A DNA stretch of 64,000 nucleotides from Eleusine coracana subsp. coracana. Taxonomy: Eukaryota; Streptophyta; Magnoliopsida; Poales; Poaceae. The translations under genes were made by a program, and so were the position numbers. Positions 46,713 through 59,078 of this stretch are shown here, in pieces; the stretch's first letter is position 1, and each line of letters begins with the position of its first letter. Location: positions 26,175,833-26,239,832 of the forward strand of contig CM064417.1 in the NCBI GenBank assembly GCA_032690845.1, given 5' to 3'. Under the pieces are notes generated by a model. That model searched no databases and was not told the origin of the DNA. It saw only the letters and a program-made list of their open reading frames with translations.

Positions 46713-49031
46713 TTGAGTCAGGAGTGGATAGAAGAATCTCGAGCTGAAGCCGATCTAGTTGTTTTTAGACCTCAAGCTCCAAAAATTTCAATCGAACACG
46801 GTCGACTTCAGCACATAGAAACCTATTATGATCTCAAAGAAAATCAATTTTATGACAAAATCAATTGCGGCCACCCTATCTCCTTTAGAATTATTGAACA
46901 AATCTTCAAAGATTCTTCATTTTGAAAATAAAGCTTATTTATGTGAAGGGATCATTTCAGCCATTGAAGTAAACATCAATGACAAGTCCTTTGCTCTATA
47001 TTTCCATATCTTCGATGTGCCAGGAGAAAATTTTGTAGTAATTAGGATGCCTATAATGCACCTGGAAAGCTCTAAGGGAGAGGAACGACTTCTTTCGCTT
47101 GGAGAATCCGCGTACATAATGGACATCAAGAGATCAATGAACTCAGCCTCTGAGCCATCTCACGGACCAAATATTATGGAAGAAATCCTGTCAACCTACG
47201 TTACAAATGCCTCCCAATCAAATGAGCTAGATGAAGTAGCTCAACACTTTACAGAGGAGGAGCAAGAAGTCAACTATGTTGAGCTTAACAAAAATGAGGC
47301 AACGGCCCCTCCAATAATTGAGCTCAAGCCACTCCCTTTTGGTCTCAAGTATGCCTTCTTACACAATGACCAAAACACACCCGTCATAGTAAGCGACTTG
47401 CTCTCCCCCGATGAAGAAGCCAAGTCAGTTACTATACTAGAAAAGCATAAGTTAGTCATCGGGTACTCCATAGCCGACATTAAGGGAATAGACCCTAGTT
47501 TTTGCATCCATCATATTCCCATGGAACCAGATAGTAAGCCTATAAGAAAGCACCAAAGATGGCTTAACAACGCAATGCGGTAAGTAGTTAAAAAGGAGAT
47601 TCTAAAACTTCTAAAAGCCGGAATCATTTACCCAATCCAAGATAGCCAATGGGTCAGCCCTATCCAAGTTGTCCCCAAGAAGGGAGGAATGATAGTTGTC
47701 CAAAATAAGAGGAATGAATTGATCCCCCAATGTATAGTTATGGGTTGGCGCATGTGCATAGATTATAGGAAACTTAACAAAGCAACCCGAAAGGATCATT
47801 ACCCACTCCCCTTCATAGATGAGATGCTTGAGCGCTTAGCAAAGCATTCATTCTTCTGCTTCTTGGATGGTTTCTCAGGGTTTAACCAAATTTCTATCCA
47901 CCCGGACAACCAAGAAAAGACAAACTTTACTTGTCCCTACGACACCTTCGCGTATCAACGTATGCCTTTTGGGCTCTGCAATGCACCTGCCTCCTTCCAA
48001 AGATTTATAATGGCCATCTTCTCAGACTTAATAGAAAAAGTCATGGAAGTCTTCATGGATGACTTTTCCGTCTATGGAACAACCTTTGGGACATGTCTGG
48101 AAAATTTAGAGAAGGTCTTAACAAGATGCAAAGAGAAAGACCTCGTACTTAACTGGGAGAAGTGCCATTTCATGGTTAGAGAAGGAAAGGTCCTAGGACA
48201 CAAGATCTCATCAAAAGGGATAGAGGTGGATAAAGCAAAAATAGAGGTGATTGACTCCTTATCACCACCCTCAAACGTCAAGGGAATCCGCAGTTTCCTC
48301 GGCCATGCTAGATTCTATAGGAGGTTTATCAAGAATTTCTCCCAAATATCCTAGCCATGGATGCCCCATTTAACTTTGATGAATATGGTAGCTTTCAAGA
48401 AACTAAAGGAAGCTTTAGTCACCGCCTCTATCATCCAACCACCAGATTGGGAGTTACCCTTTGAGATCATGTGTGACGCAAGCGACTATGCCGTTGGAGT
48501 AGTCGTGGGACAATGCAAAGACAAAAAGCACTATGCAATCTCCTATGCAAGTAAGACCCTAACGGGCCCTCAGCTCAATTATGCCACTATTGAGAAGGAG
48601 TTACTAGCAGTCGTCTTTGCCATAGATAAATTCAGATTTTATCTGGTTGGGTCAAAAGTCATCATATACTCAGATCATGCGGCCCATAAATATCTTTTGA
48701 TAAAGAAAGACGCCAAACCCCGACTCATTCCTTGGATCCTTCTTCTCCAAGAATTCGACATAGAAATCCGAGATAAGAGAGGGGTCGAGAATTCGGTAGC
48801 AGACCGTCTCTCTCGCCTGCAAGTATCCAGCCAAAATGATTTGCCCATAGACGACTACCTCAAAGTTGATACTCTTCTGAAAGCCTCACTAGTAGACCCC
48901 TGGAATGCAAATATTGTTAACTACATTGTAGCCGGGTACATACCTCTAGAGGTAGACCGCAAGAAGATCATAAAAGATAGTCGGATACACCTGTGGGATG
49001 ATCCCTATCTCTTTCGAGTATGTTCAGATGG
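46713..49031 (+). pseudogene. Gypsy pol remnant, part 1: protease-like, RT, RNase H
   Basis: 46828-47583 holds a protease-like segment (INDKSFALYFHIFDVPGENFVVIRMP) and the region before RT. 47689-48354 is the RT with MCIDYRKLNKATRKDHYPLP, FLDGFSGFNQI, YQRMPFGLCNAPASFQR and VFMDDFSVYG. A stop TAG at 48352-48354 separates it from RNase H (48361 onward) with [33 protein letters not shown] and [10 protein letters not shown]. It stops at LFRVCSDG where the copia element was inserted. Stops at 47581 and 48352 and a probable frameshift make it dead. Confidence 0.92.
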
Positions 49032-49935
49032 TGAGAAACCATGTGGATATGTGTCATGGTTTGCAATATGTGATGAGTAATGTACATTGGTTGAGTTCGG
49101 TGTTTGAGTTGAAATACGGGAATCTGGGGATTGCATGAGTTTGTGCATGTCATGGTTTTGACTAACTGGAGTTGGCAAGGATGTTGGAGAGTTTGCAGGA
49201 GATGAAAAATGTGTTTGCTTGTCTCATGATGTGTAGGTCACTGGAGTCAACTTGGCGGTCAACGACGAGAGGATCGGGCACAAGTAGGAGACTTGGGGCC
49301 GGACGATCGGGAGGCCGGGTGAAGTCAAGGATGTCCACACCGTACACGTGGAGAGGCAAGAAGCATGGACGGTTTCATGATTGAACCTCAAAACCGTGGG
49401 TGGTGATCAAGACGGTGGGGTTGACCAAGTCAAAGGTGATCAGGCGTTGGTGCAAGTAGAGTCTTCCAATGGACCGGAGGCGAGAGAGACTTGCCGACGA
49501 GGAGGATCATGAGACGAGGTGACACACATCAAGATTGAGAAGTCATGCTTTGAGAAACATGCAATACGGTTTTCGGGTTTGGATCTCAGAACCGATGGCG
49601 GCGATTGGAGGTGCATGTGGCACCATCGTGGAGCTTGCGTCGAGGTGAAGCAAAGTTGTGGAGGGCTCGATGGCGTTCGGGTGAATGAAAAAGAATTGGA
49701 TGGTTTTGCCCCTGGTGGTAGGTGGTAATGTACTATAAGTCAAGGATGTCCACACCCTAGGCCTATATAAGGAGAGGTAGGGCTGATGGAAGAGGTGCCT
49801 CTCTTTCCCTTAGCCTTGCCTTAGGTCTTCAATCAAAGTGCTAGGAGAGGTCTTCAAGTAAAAGTGGAGAGGAGTGGGTGTGTGAATGACATCACTTTCT
49901 CTTCCAAATAGTAGGAGGAAGAGGGTGGCTTCCTG

Positions 49936-51267
49936 ATGAGGATATCACTGCTATGGATACACACAACACTCCCCCAATTCTGGACTTGCAAGGTCCAATG
50001 ACTAGAGCTCGTGCACGACGACTAAATTTAGAGGTGAGCTCGTTCCTACGTTCTTTGCTATATGTTACTTTTGAGAATGGTTTGCTACCTAATGATTATT
50101 TTATGATTAGAAATCATGTAGAGGACCAGGAGATGATGGGAGAAGGAGTTAGGAACGTGGAGGACCAGCAAGGGCTTGGAAGCCAAAGTGGAGGCCCAAC
50201 TGATGAGGACATCAACGACATACGAATAATGACGACGGAAGATGGCGCACCAAACCAAGCTGTCACGCCTCCACCTCTCGTCGTCGCGCCTCCTCGAGTT
50301 ACGTATCCATCTTCTAACGAGACGACGACGTACAAGGGCCCAATCACTAGAGCTCGAGCCCAGGAATTGAAGACGGTTTTGATGCTAAGGAACGACGGCC
50401 CAGGATGATGTCGCCCGAAGGCCCACGTGGCCCAAGTCGCACGACTCCCTCTCCACCGCGCGCCTCTCCACTTCAGCCGGCCCTAGATGCCTCGTCCTCC
50501 CCCTATATAGTCCAGGGCTGCGCCCCTTGTAATCTTCGAGTTTTGTTTTAAGTTTAGCTTAGCTATACATCCGTCTCTCGACGTGAATTCAGAACTCCAC
50601 CTTCGTGCAATACATCAGATTGCTCGCTTCTAATTCTTGCTCGTTCTTCAATTGCGCGTAAGAATTGATCCTCGTGATCAGGTTGATCTTGTTTACCGCA
50701 AGGTTAATATCCTCCGGAAGTTGGTTCAGCGATTGCATTGGCGCTTCGACTTGCTCGTCGTAGTCGGATCGTGAGGGTTGACATCCACCAAATCGAAGTT
50801 ATCTCCACTCACCGAAAGATCGGGCACTCTACACCTATCACCAACCAAAACTGACTTCGAGTCTATTTCGGGGCCCAGGACCAGTCTGTAATAAAACGGT
50901 CGCCCAGGACGCATACGGACTCGGATTTGGACGTTCTACATATGCACGGAAAGATGAGGAGAATACCTTTCCAATGCCTCTAGCCTCATGTCAAAATTCA
51001 TCAGGAGTCATCGTGAAACGTCAAAACAAGAGAGGGTCCACAATTTGTGTCGGTGCCGCGTCGCCTATTTTTGGCCTTTGGGCTTTATATCTACTTGAGC
51101 CTAGTTAGGGGCGCGTTCAGAGGGTCTTGCACGACCCTAGGATCTTCATATACAGCCATCACCGCACCATTAGGGTTCAGGTTTTGCTTAGATTAATTCT
51201 ATTCATAAACAGTTTCGCCGTTCATCGGTTTGTGAGACCCCAACTTCGAGAGTTTAATCATACATCT
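49936..51267 (+). mobile_element. Gypsy fragment inside the copia 5' LTR
   Basis: An open frame 49953-50408 encodes the C-terminus of a gypsy polyprotein with two GP-M/I-TRARA motifs (GPMTRARARRLNLE at the start, GPITRARAQELK near the end), followed directly by an LTR-like region with a CTATATAG box at about 50503. No flanking duplication of 5 bp was recognised and LTR sequence is missing at the junction, so entry by recombination or by insertion with deletion is likely. Confidence 0.7.
50201..50843 (+). repeat. Gypsy C-terminus plus LTR-like module, copy 2
   Basis: 643 bp, inverse of 39379-40024. Coding part ends RNDGPG with TGA at about 50406-50408. The LTR-like part runs from there to CACCTATCA at about 50840. 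Confidence 0.85.
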
Positions 51268-51369
51268 CTAATTCCCTGGTCCAAATATCGCACATTTTGG
51301 AGATCATTTGGTTGAGTTTTGAAGAGATTTGGAGGAAATTCGTGACTATTTTCTGTTCTGTCGGGGGTC

Positions 51370-51555
51370 GACCAGCACTAACGATCGTCAGGACTAGCAC
51401 TGCTGGTGGGTTTGAACCTAGATCGACACTGCCTTGCCGATGCCACAACTGGCACTGCTAGTGGCTTGGGTCTGATTCCCGCATCGGCGCTGCCGATGGA
51501 CATGGTCGGCACTACTGATGCTTGTGATCGGCACTGCCGGTGATCGTCCAGTAAC
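51370..51555. repeat. Degenerate CGGCACTGCCG minisatellite, 5' LTR copy
   Basis: About six to eight imperfect copies of a short self-complementary word (CGGCACTGCCG and variants such as CGGCGCTGCCG) spaced by 10-30 bp. The same cluster, better preserved, is in the 3' LTR at 60385-60555. Confidence 0.8.
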
Positions 51556-51794
51556 CTGTTTTGAGTCTGTTCTTTGACAGTGATGAGTCTTTGCTGCTCT
51601 CCTTTGTTTCTGCTGCGTTCCGCTGTTGCTGTTGTTCTTTCCTAGGGTTAGCACATCACAAGTTGGTGTGTGTAATCTTGGTGATCCATTTTGTAGTTGG
51701 CTTAGGGTGGAATTGGGACATAGGCCATGTTTTTGTGAAGAATTTTTATTGGCTCCCATTCACCCTCCTCTGGTCACCTTCTTGGTCCTTTAAT

Positions 51795-51807
51795 TGGTAT
51801 CAGAGCC
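51795..51807 (+). promoter_or_regulatory. Primer-binding site of the copia element
   Basis: TGGTATCAGAGCC, complementary to the 3' end of initiator-methionine tRNA, two bases after the 5' LTR. Confidence 0.9.
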
Positions 51808-51855
51808 AGTTTGATCACTAGTTGACCTTCATCGAATTTACGATTTGAAGGTGAC

Positions 51856-54348
51856 ATGGAGAAGTGTGCGGTCAAGCTTTGGATGTTCGATGGAGAGGAC
51901 TTTCCCTACTAGAAGTCACGGACCAAGGCTTACCTCTTAAGCCAAGGATGTGCAATTTAGGAAATAGTTGAGTAGGAGTATGCCATACTGGAAGACCTCA
52001 ACACTGCAGCTGTAGGTGAGTTAACCAAGTATGAAAACAACTCCAAAGCGGTCAATATTCTGCTTTCTGCTCTTGGTAGGAATGAACATGACCGTGTTGC
52101 TCATCTTGATACTGCACATGCCATTTGGGCAAAGCTTTGCACGTATGATGAAGGTACCAACCAAGTCAAGTCTATAAGTAAGGACTCTTACAATAGACAG
52201 TACCAAACCTTTGCATAAAAACTTGGCAAATCACTAGATGATACCTTTCGTAGGTTTGAGGCTATTTGGTGCAACTTAAGGCCTTGTGGTAACCTTGTGT
52301 ACAATGATAATGATAGAGCCAAACAATTGCTATATTCTCTTGATGAAAATATTTGGGGGGTTAAAATTGCTGTACTTGAGGAAACTACTGACTTCAATAC
52401 CCTGAACTATGAGCAACTATATAGCAAGCTAAAATCACATGAACTGTCTAGGAAATCTCATCCTAATCATGCTAATCCTGCTTCTAGTATGGCTTTGCTT
52501 TCTAGTTCTCAAAAGGGTAATCATGGTGGTGCTTCTTATGGAACTTACCCCTCACTTGACAAGTCTTCTTTGGAGTTTGCTCTGTCCTCTCATGTTGCAA
52601 CTTCCGATGAAAAGATGGAGTGCATTCCTGATAATGAGTTGTCTTTGCTCACAAGAAAGTTCAAGAAGTTCTACAATAACCGCAAGGAGAGAAGAGGTGG
52701 TGGCTCAAGAACCTGCTTCGAGTGTGGTGACCCTGAACACTTCATTACTGACTGCCCCAAGAAGAAGAAGAAGACCGGGTACCACGACAACAACTCTGAA
52801 GACTTGAAGAAGAAGAAGAACCACTTCTACAAGAAAGGCAAGAACTCCAAGAAGTTCGCAAAGGCTGTCGCACGCGCCTGCGTTGCCGCTCTAAGCGACG
52901 TCGACCTCACATCAAACAATGGCTTTACAAGCTCTGAGGAGGAGATTCAGAAGCCATGAGTCAAGAGGAAGGATGACTTCACCGGGCTTTGCTTCATGGC
53001 AAAGAATGATCATGACACCGACTCTGGCTCCGACTCCGACACAAGCGAGGTACCTCCTACTCTTGATGAGCTCTCTTCTGAACTTGATCATTTGCGTGAT
53101 GTTTTGCTCATGCAAGATGATAAGCTTCACGGCGCTATTCGTGAGAGTAGAGATCTTAAGTCTAAGATGGAGAGTGTTGATTATGAGATTGCTTCACTTA
53201 TGTCTAAGCTTGTTAAAAATGCTGATGTTGAGTGTGAGTCTTGTCAAGTTGTGATGAATGATCTCAGTCAGAGGGAAAGTGTGCATGCTCAAGTTGCTAG
53301 TCACCTTGAGAGTGCCCTTAAAGAGCTGGATGAATTCAAAGCTAGACCAACTCTTTTGGGTGCATGTCAGAAGTGCCCCAAGCTCACTAATGAGTTGGAA
53401 GCTCAAACCCTCAAAGTCAAAGAGCTCGAGTCCAAGCTGCTAGATGAGACTCGCTCAAAAGTTCTTCCACCACCCTATGTAGTGTGTGGCTCTCTTAAGG
53501 ATAAGCTTGCAATCACTGGAGAGGAAAACAAGAACCTAGCCCAAGAAAATGACTATCTCATCTCTCGTCTCCAAAGAACCCTAGTGAGTGAGGAGAAGAT
53601 TGAGAGTGACTTGGCAAGAGTCAAAGAAAGTGCTTGTAGGTCAACCTACAACTTGGGCTTGGGATTTGAGAGGTGTGACAAAGAGAATGAAAATGTGGGC
53701 AAGTTTGTGCCTAGCTCTAGCTACAAGGATGAGGAACAATCCATCGAACCCACTGACACATACTATCCACCAAACCCCAAACCTTCCTTCAACCTAAAGC
53801 AAATAGAGAAACCAAAACCCAAACCTTTTGTGCAAGCTAAGCCTAAACATGAGAGTGTATACATTTAAATGTACTATGGTCGTAAGGGTCACTTGGATGA
53901 GTATTGTTATAGGCATAAGAGGATTGAGAGGATGCAAGCTGAGTTGACTAGAAATGTGCATCATGATGATTTTGTTGATTTTCAGCCTCACTCTTTTTCT
54001 CGTGCCTATCGTGGACAGGGTCATTCCTCATATGGCTTTGATTCATGAAACAGAGGTTTTGCGCAGCAGCGCTTTGGCGCCCCATGTTTTCCCCATCATG
54101 GTGAGCATTGCTCGTGTGGATTTGGCTTCCACATAGATGATTTCTATCCTCACAACCCTGGGTTTGAGTTGAGACGCTTTGGCATGCCACACTTTCCCCA
54201 TCATGGTTCTCATCCCATGCGTTCGAGTGGTAATGTGCAAAGAACTGTGATAACTCCTGTAGGTCGTGTGGTTCAGTGCTGGCTTCCCAAAAGTTTTCTT
54301 TCTGACCCTAGCACTGAGTCATCGATCTTTCCTTTTCGTTCTTTGTAG
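51856..54348 (+). pseudogene. Copia gag remnant with zinc knuckle and long coiled coil
   Basis: ATG at 51856 (MEKCAVKLWMFDGEDF), with in-frame stops within the first 120 codons. 52297-52959 has the gag-polypeptide core (LLYSLDENIWGVKIAVLEE) and a CCHC knuckle CFECGDPEHFITDCP near 52716-52760, followed by a Lys-rich stretch. A TGA near 52957 separates a long heptad-rich part (52996-53868: LDELSSELDHLRDVLLMQ, LTNELEAQTLKVKELESKL), a probable coiled coil typical of SIRE-type gag. A second knuckle-like segment and a Phe/His/Gly-rich tail follow up to the TAG at 54346. Confidence 0.88.
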
Positions 54349-57300
54349 GTAGTAGGTGGAGGCCTGAAGAACAAGTGGCTAATGGACTCCGGGTGTTCGC
54401 GCCACATGATCGGAGATGCAAAGTGGTTCTCCAGCCTCACTCCCTTGAAGCACCCAAAGTATGTGACCTTTGGAGATGACAAGAGAGGGAGATTGAAGGC
54501 AAGGGACGCGGTAGAGGTAAAAGAAAAATTCACTCTCAAGGATGTTGGTTTGGTTGAGCATCTCAAGTACAATCTCCTCTCTGTTTCTCAATTGCTTGAT
54601 GTTGGTTTGGAAGTGCGCTTTAAGAAAAATTCTTCTTGTGTTCTTGATTCGAATGACTCTTTGGTTTGTGGGATTTCTAGCATTGGGAGAGTTTTTCAAG
54701 CTGATTTTGCTATTTCTCCTGGTTCTCACAAGTGCTTGTTTGCTATATATTCTTCTGGGCTCTAGAAATGGCACAGCAGACTAGGTCACATGATCTTTGA
54801 CTTGCTTTGTCGCTTAAGTGGCCTAGGTTGGATCCGAGGATTGCCTAAGCTCAAATTTGATAAGGTTTTGGTTTGTGCTCCTTATCGTCATGGGAAAATG
54901 ATTGCCGTTTCTCATCCACCATTTAATTTGGTGACGACTGAATGCCGTGGAGAGCAGCTTCACATGGACACTGTAGGTCCTTCTCGGGTTCGTTTGGCGG
55001 GTGGGAAGTGGTATGTTCTTGTGATTGTTGACGACTTCTCTCGCTATTCTTGGGTTTCTTTCTTGAGAGCAAGGATGAAGTGTTTCATCACTTTCGGAGC
55101 TTAGCTTTGAGGTTGTTCAAGGAACTCCCTCGTGCATTATGAGCAACCTGTAGTGATAATGGCACCGAGTTCAAGAACTCCTCTTTTGATGCCTTCTGCC
55201 TTGAGCATGGTATTGAGCATCAGTTTTCAGCACCTCGTGTCCCTCAGCAGAATGGTGTGGTTGAAAGAAAGAACAGAACCATGGTGGAAATGGCTCGGAC
55301 CATGCTCGATGAGCATAGGACTCTGAGGCGGTTCTGGGCTGAAGCCATTAGCACTGCTTGCTATGTTTCCAATCAGGTTTTCTTGCGCTTAATTTCTTAA
55401 TGTGACTTCCTATGAGCTATGCTTTGGGAGGAAGCCATTTGTTTCTCATTTGTGTGCCTTTGGTTGCAAGTGCTTTATTCTCAAGCGTGGCAATCTTGAT
55501 AAGTTTCAGTCGCGATCTTCCGAAGGCATCTTTCTTGGTTACTCACTTCATGGCCATTCCTACAAAGTTTTGAATTTGAAAACTAACACGATCGTAGAAT
55601 CCTGCGATGTAACCTTTGATGAATCAAACTCTTGTGCAAGCAATGTGATTGAGACTGCAGGTAACAGGGAGATGGAGGAGAGCATATTTGTAGAAGAGGA
55701 TCTGTAGGGCTTGGAGGATGATGATGATGAATCATTTCATCCCACATCTGAGCTTGTTTCTGCTGCTTCCACCACTCCAGCAGAGGGTCCAGAAGCTTCT
55801 ACATCGACCTCAGCAGCTGTCAGGCCAGCTCCAGCTGTGGTTGAGGGGGAGGTACGCTCTGAGAGAGAGGCTCCTCACCACATTCAGCATCAACATCCAC
55901 CTCAATAGATGATTGGTAATCTCTATGAGAGGACAACAAGGTCAAGGTCTGCACATCTCGCCTGCTTTACCAATTCTCTATTTGTTGCCACATTTGAACC
56001 TCGGGATGTTGGACACGTACTATCTGATGAACATTGTGTTAATGCCATCCATGAAGAGTTGGAAAACTTTGAGAGAAACAAAGTGTGGACCCTAGTCGAA
56101 GCTCCTGTTGGCGTCAATGTCATAGGAACTAAGTGGGTGTTCAAAAACAAGCATGGGGAAGATGGTGAGGTTGTGAGAAACAAGGCTATGCTTGTTGCTT
56201 AGGGTTTTAGCCAAGTTGAGGGCTTAGACTATGGAGAAACCTTTGCTCCTGTTGCACGCATAGAAGCCATTAGGATCTTGCTTGCATTTGCTGCTTCTAA
56301 GGGCATTAGACTCTACCAAATGGATGTCAAGAGTGCTTTCCTAAATGGTTTCATAAAGGAAGAGGTTTATGTGAAACAACCACCTGGCTTTGAGCACCAC
56401 AAATACCCAAACCGTGTGTACAAACTTCAGAAGGCTTTGTACGGGCTAAAGCAAGCACCAAGGGCATGGTATGCTAGGCTTAAGACCTTCTTGCTAGAGC
56501 GCGGGTATGTCATGGGGTGTGTTGACAAAACCTTGTTCACTCTAAAGCATGGCAATGACTTTCTAATGGTTGAGATATACGTGGATGATATCATCTTTGG
56601 AGGTTCCTCTCATGCTCTTGTGTCCAGATTTCAGGAAGCTATGGAAAGTGAATTTCAGATGTCGATGATGGGCAAGCTCACCTTCTTTCTTGGACTTCAA
56701 ATCAAGCAGTGCAAGCAAGGCACCTTCATACATCAAGCCAAGTACAGAAAGGATCTCCTGAAGAAGTTTGACATGGTCAATGTGAAGCCGTTGTCAACAC
56801 CAATGTCCACAACAATGACACTTCACCTTGACAAAGACTGTGAAGCGGTGGACCAAAGGGAGTACAGGAGCATGATCGGCTCCCTCTTGTACCTAACAGC
56901 GACAAAACCCGACATACACTTTGCGGTGTGTCTTTGTGCTCGCTTTCAAGCTTCCCCAAGGGTGACTCACCGCAAGGCTGTCAAGCGCATCTTCATGTAT
57001 CTCAAATACACCCTTGAGTTTGGTCTTTGGTACTCTGCATCTTCATCTCTTGATCTCATTGGGTATTCGGATGCGGACTTGGCTGGGTTTAGAATTGATA
57101 GGAAGAGCACTTTTGGTACTTGCCATTTCTTGGGTACTTCTTTGATCTGTTGATCTTCTCGTAAGCAGTCGAGTGTAGCCAATCCACCATAGAGGCTGAG
57201 TATGTTGCTGCTGCTAGCTGCTGCTCTCAAATCCTATGGATAGTATCCGCCATGAGAGACTATGGGTTAACATTTAAGAGTGTTCCACTCATGTGTGATA

Positions 57301-57530
57301 ACTCCAGTTCCATATGCTTAGCCAAGAACCCAATTCAACATGGTATGGTCAAACACATTAATGTGCGATTCCACTTCTTGAGAGATAATGTTGAGAAGGG
57401 AGATGTTGAGCTCAAATACATCAACATCGAAAACAAATTGGCTGATATCCTTACCAAGCCCATAGATGCTTCGCGATTCACTTTTCTTCGGGGGGAGCTT
57501 GGTGTTTGCCATCCTTATGGCATCATTTGA
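54349..57530 (+). pseudogene. Copia pol remnant: protease, integrase, RT, RNase H
   Basis: Protease motif WLMDSGCSRHMIGD at about 54376. Integrase: a degenerate zinc-binding region, then LHMDTVGPSRVRLAGGKWYVL, VIVDDFSRYSW, SDNGTEFKNSSFD and RVPQQNGVVERKNRT (the D-D-E triad positions are visible but in different frames). RT 55909-57153: [59 protein letters not shown]. RNase H: YSDADLAG near 57065, then after a stop at 57151 KNPIQHGMVKHINVRFHFLRD and NKLADILTKPID. The frame closes at TGA 57528-57530. At least five stops or frameshifts make it inactive. Confidence 0.93.
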
Positions 57531-59067
57531 GGGGGAGTTGGTGTTCTATTATATATATGTATCTTATCTTTTCACATTGCATCTCATATGATTGAGCTTG
57601 AGCTAAGTTGTGTGGATGTGATAGTAGTCTCTCATGCTTAGGTTTTGATTCTTATGCTTGAGGGGGAGTTGGTGTTCTATTGAGCTTGCGCTTGAGGCAT
57701 CATTTGAGGGGGAGTTGGTGTTCTATTGAGCTTGAGCTTGAGGCATCATTTGAGGATGAGCTTTGATTCTTATGCTTTCTTGCATTTCTCTTTGCTATGA
57801 TTGAGCTTGAGCTAAGTTGTGTGGATGTGATAGTAGTCTCTCATGCTTAGGTTTTCTAGATGGCTTGTTATAGACTCTTTTGAGCAACTTGCTAATCTTA
57901 AAGGTAAACTTAGCTTCTTGTGAACCTTATGAACTAATCTTGCTAAAACTTGCTCACCATGTGTATAATTGCTTTTATCCCTGTCAAGACTTGTGTTGAG
58001 GCTAGTCTAGAGGAGATCTTGGCTTTGGCACCTTGTGTTTGCGAAATGTGGCTTTGCAAATGTTTAGCTCATGATGGAACATTGTTGGAACGTTTGTTCC
58101 TTTTGCCGCAAAGGCATGCTCATCCTTATGCTTTTAATTTGCAAAATAAGTTGACTGTGCTTTGAAGCCTCGGGGTGTTTGCCGTACCCAGTCGTGCGAC
58201 CCTTCGCTTGGATTAGAATTTATATAAAAATGCTAAATCCAAAAATTGTACTTCGAAGCCTCAGGGTGTTTGCCATAACAAGTCGTGCGACCTTCCGCAA
58301 AGATTAGAAGTTACATGAGGACCACATAAGAATAATGCTTTTCTTTTTCTTATGAGTCTCTGTTGCATATGTGAGCGTTTGTAGAGCTTATTTTCTACGA
58401 GTGCTTGTTGCCTTGGTTGAGATTGAGACTGGCTAGATTCTTATGATTCACTTGATGCTTGTTTTGTCTTGGATGGGAGTACTTACACATGTTGCGGCGG
58501 CTTTTCTCATGTTGAGCAAATTTGATTCTATATAAGCTAGTCAATCTTTTTGCTTAGCTTGTATAGCTCTTAGTGTTTATGCCTTGCTATCTATTTTTAG
58601 TCTTTGTATGATTGTGAGCTATTGCTTTTAGACTTCATGGCTCTATGTTTATGATTAGCAAGGTTAAATGCTTGTTTGCATAATTGTTGAAGCTCCTTAG
58701 GTTTGTATTTTCATGCACTACATACTTGTTCTTTTTCTTCTTTGATGAGTTCATTGCCAAAGGGGAGAAAATATTGGGTCATGCACAAATAATGCCAAGG
58801 AACTTAAAATGAACCATTTTGCATTACATGAGACCTACCACAATTTGAGGGGGAGCATATCATGTCCTTGAGCGTTTTTTCATGCGCTTTTCACAATCTT
58901 TGTGTTCTTGAGTGGATTTCTTTGTCAACTCATGGTTTTGTGATCCCTCTTATGCTAGATGGCTACTTTTCACCTTTTGTTTGAATTTGGCCATTTGGAT
59001 GTGCTTATTCAGTTTCGTATTTCAAATCTCTAAGCTTTGTGCATTTGATGCTGTCAATGTACTCATC
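57531..59067 (+). other. Copia 3' spacer with tandem purine-tract repeats
   Basis: 1.54 kb between RNase H and the PPT, where some SIRE elements carry an extra ORF. No such ORF is present. GAGGGGGAGTTGGTGTTCTA occurs three times (57529, 57660, 57706). A 60-bp block is duplicated at about 57588-57647 and 57797-57856. A 'gaagcctcrgggtgtttgcc' unit occurs at 58163 and 58254. Confidence 0.75.
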
Positions 59068-59077
59068 AAAGGGAAGA
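59068..59077 (+). promoter_or_regulatory. Polypurine tract of the copia element
   Basis: AAAGGGAAGA one base before the 3' LTR, in the position expected for the plus-strand primer. Confidence 0.75.
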
Positions 59078-59078
59078 T

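Larger units (their letters stand above)
49032..51792 (+). repeat. 5' LTR of the copia element, chimeric
   Basis: Matches the 3' LTR from 49032 to about 49935 and from about 51268 to 51792. Between these, about 1.33 kb of gypsy-derived sequence replaces about 370 bp of LTR. A TATA-type CTATATAA lies at about 49763-49770. The right part carries CGGCACTGCCG repeats at 51370-51550. Confidence 0.88.

Noticed and set aside
57527..57860. Repeated units considered as a CRISPR-like or satellite array
   Set aside because: Only two or three unequal copies inside a plant retrotransposon; no regular spacers.
57950..58165. Possible env-like ORF in the copia 3' spacer
   Set aside because: Only 71 codons, no signal peptide plus membrane pattern; too short to support.
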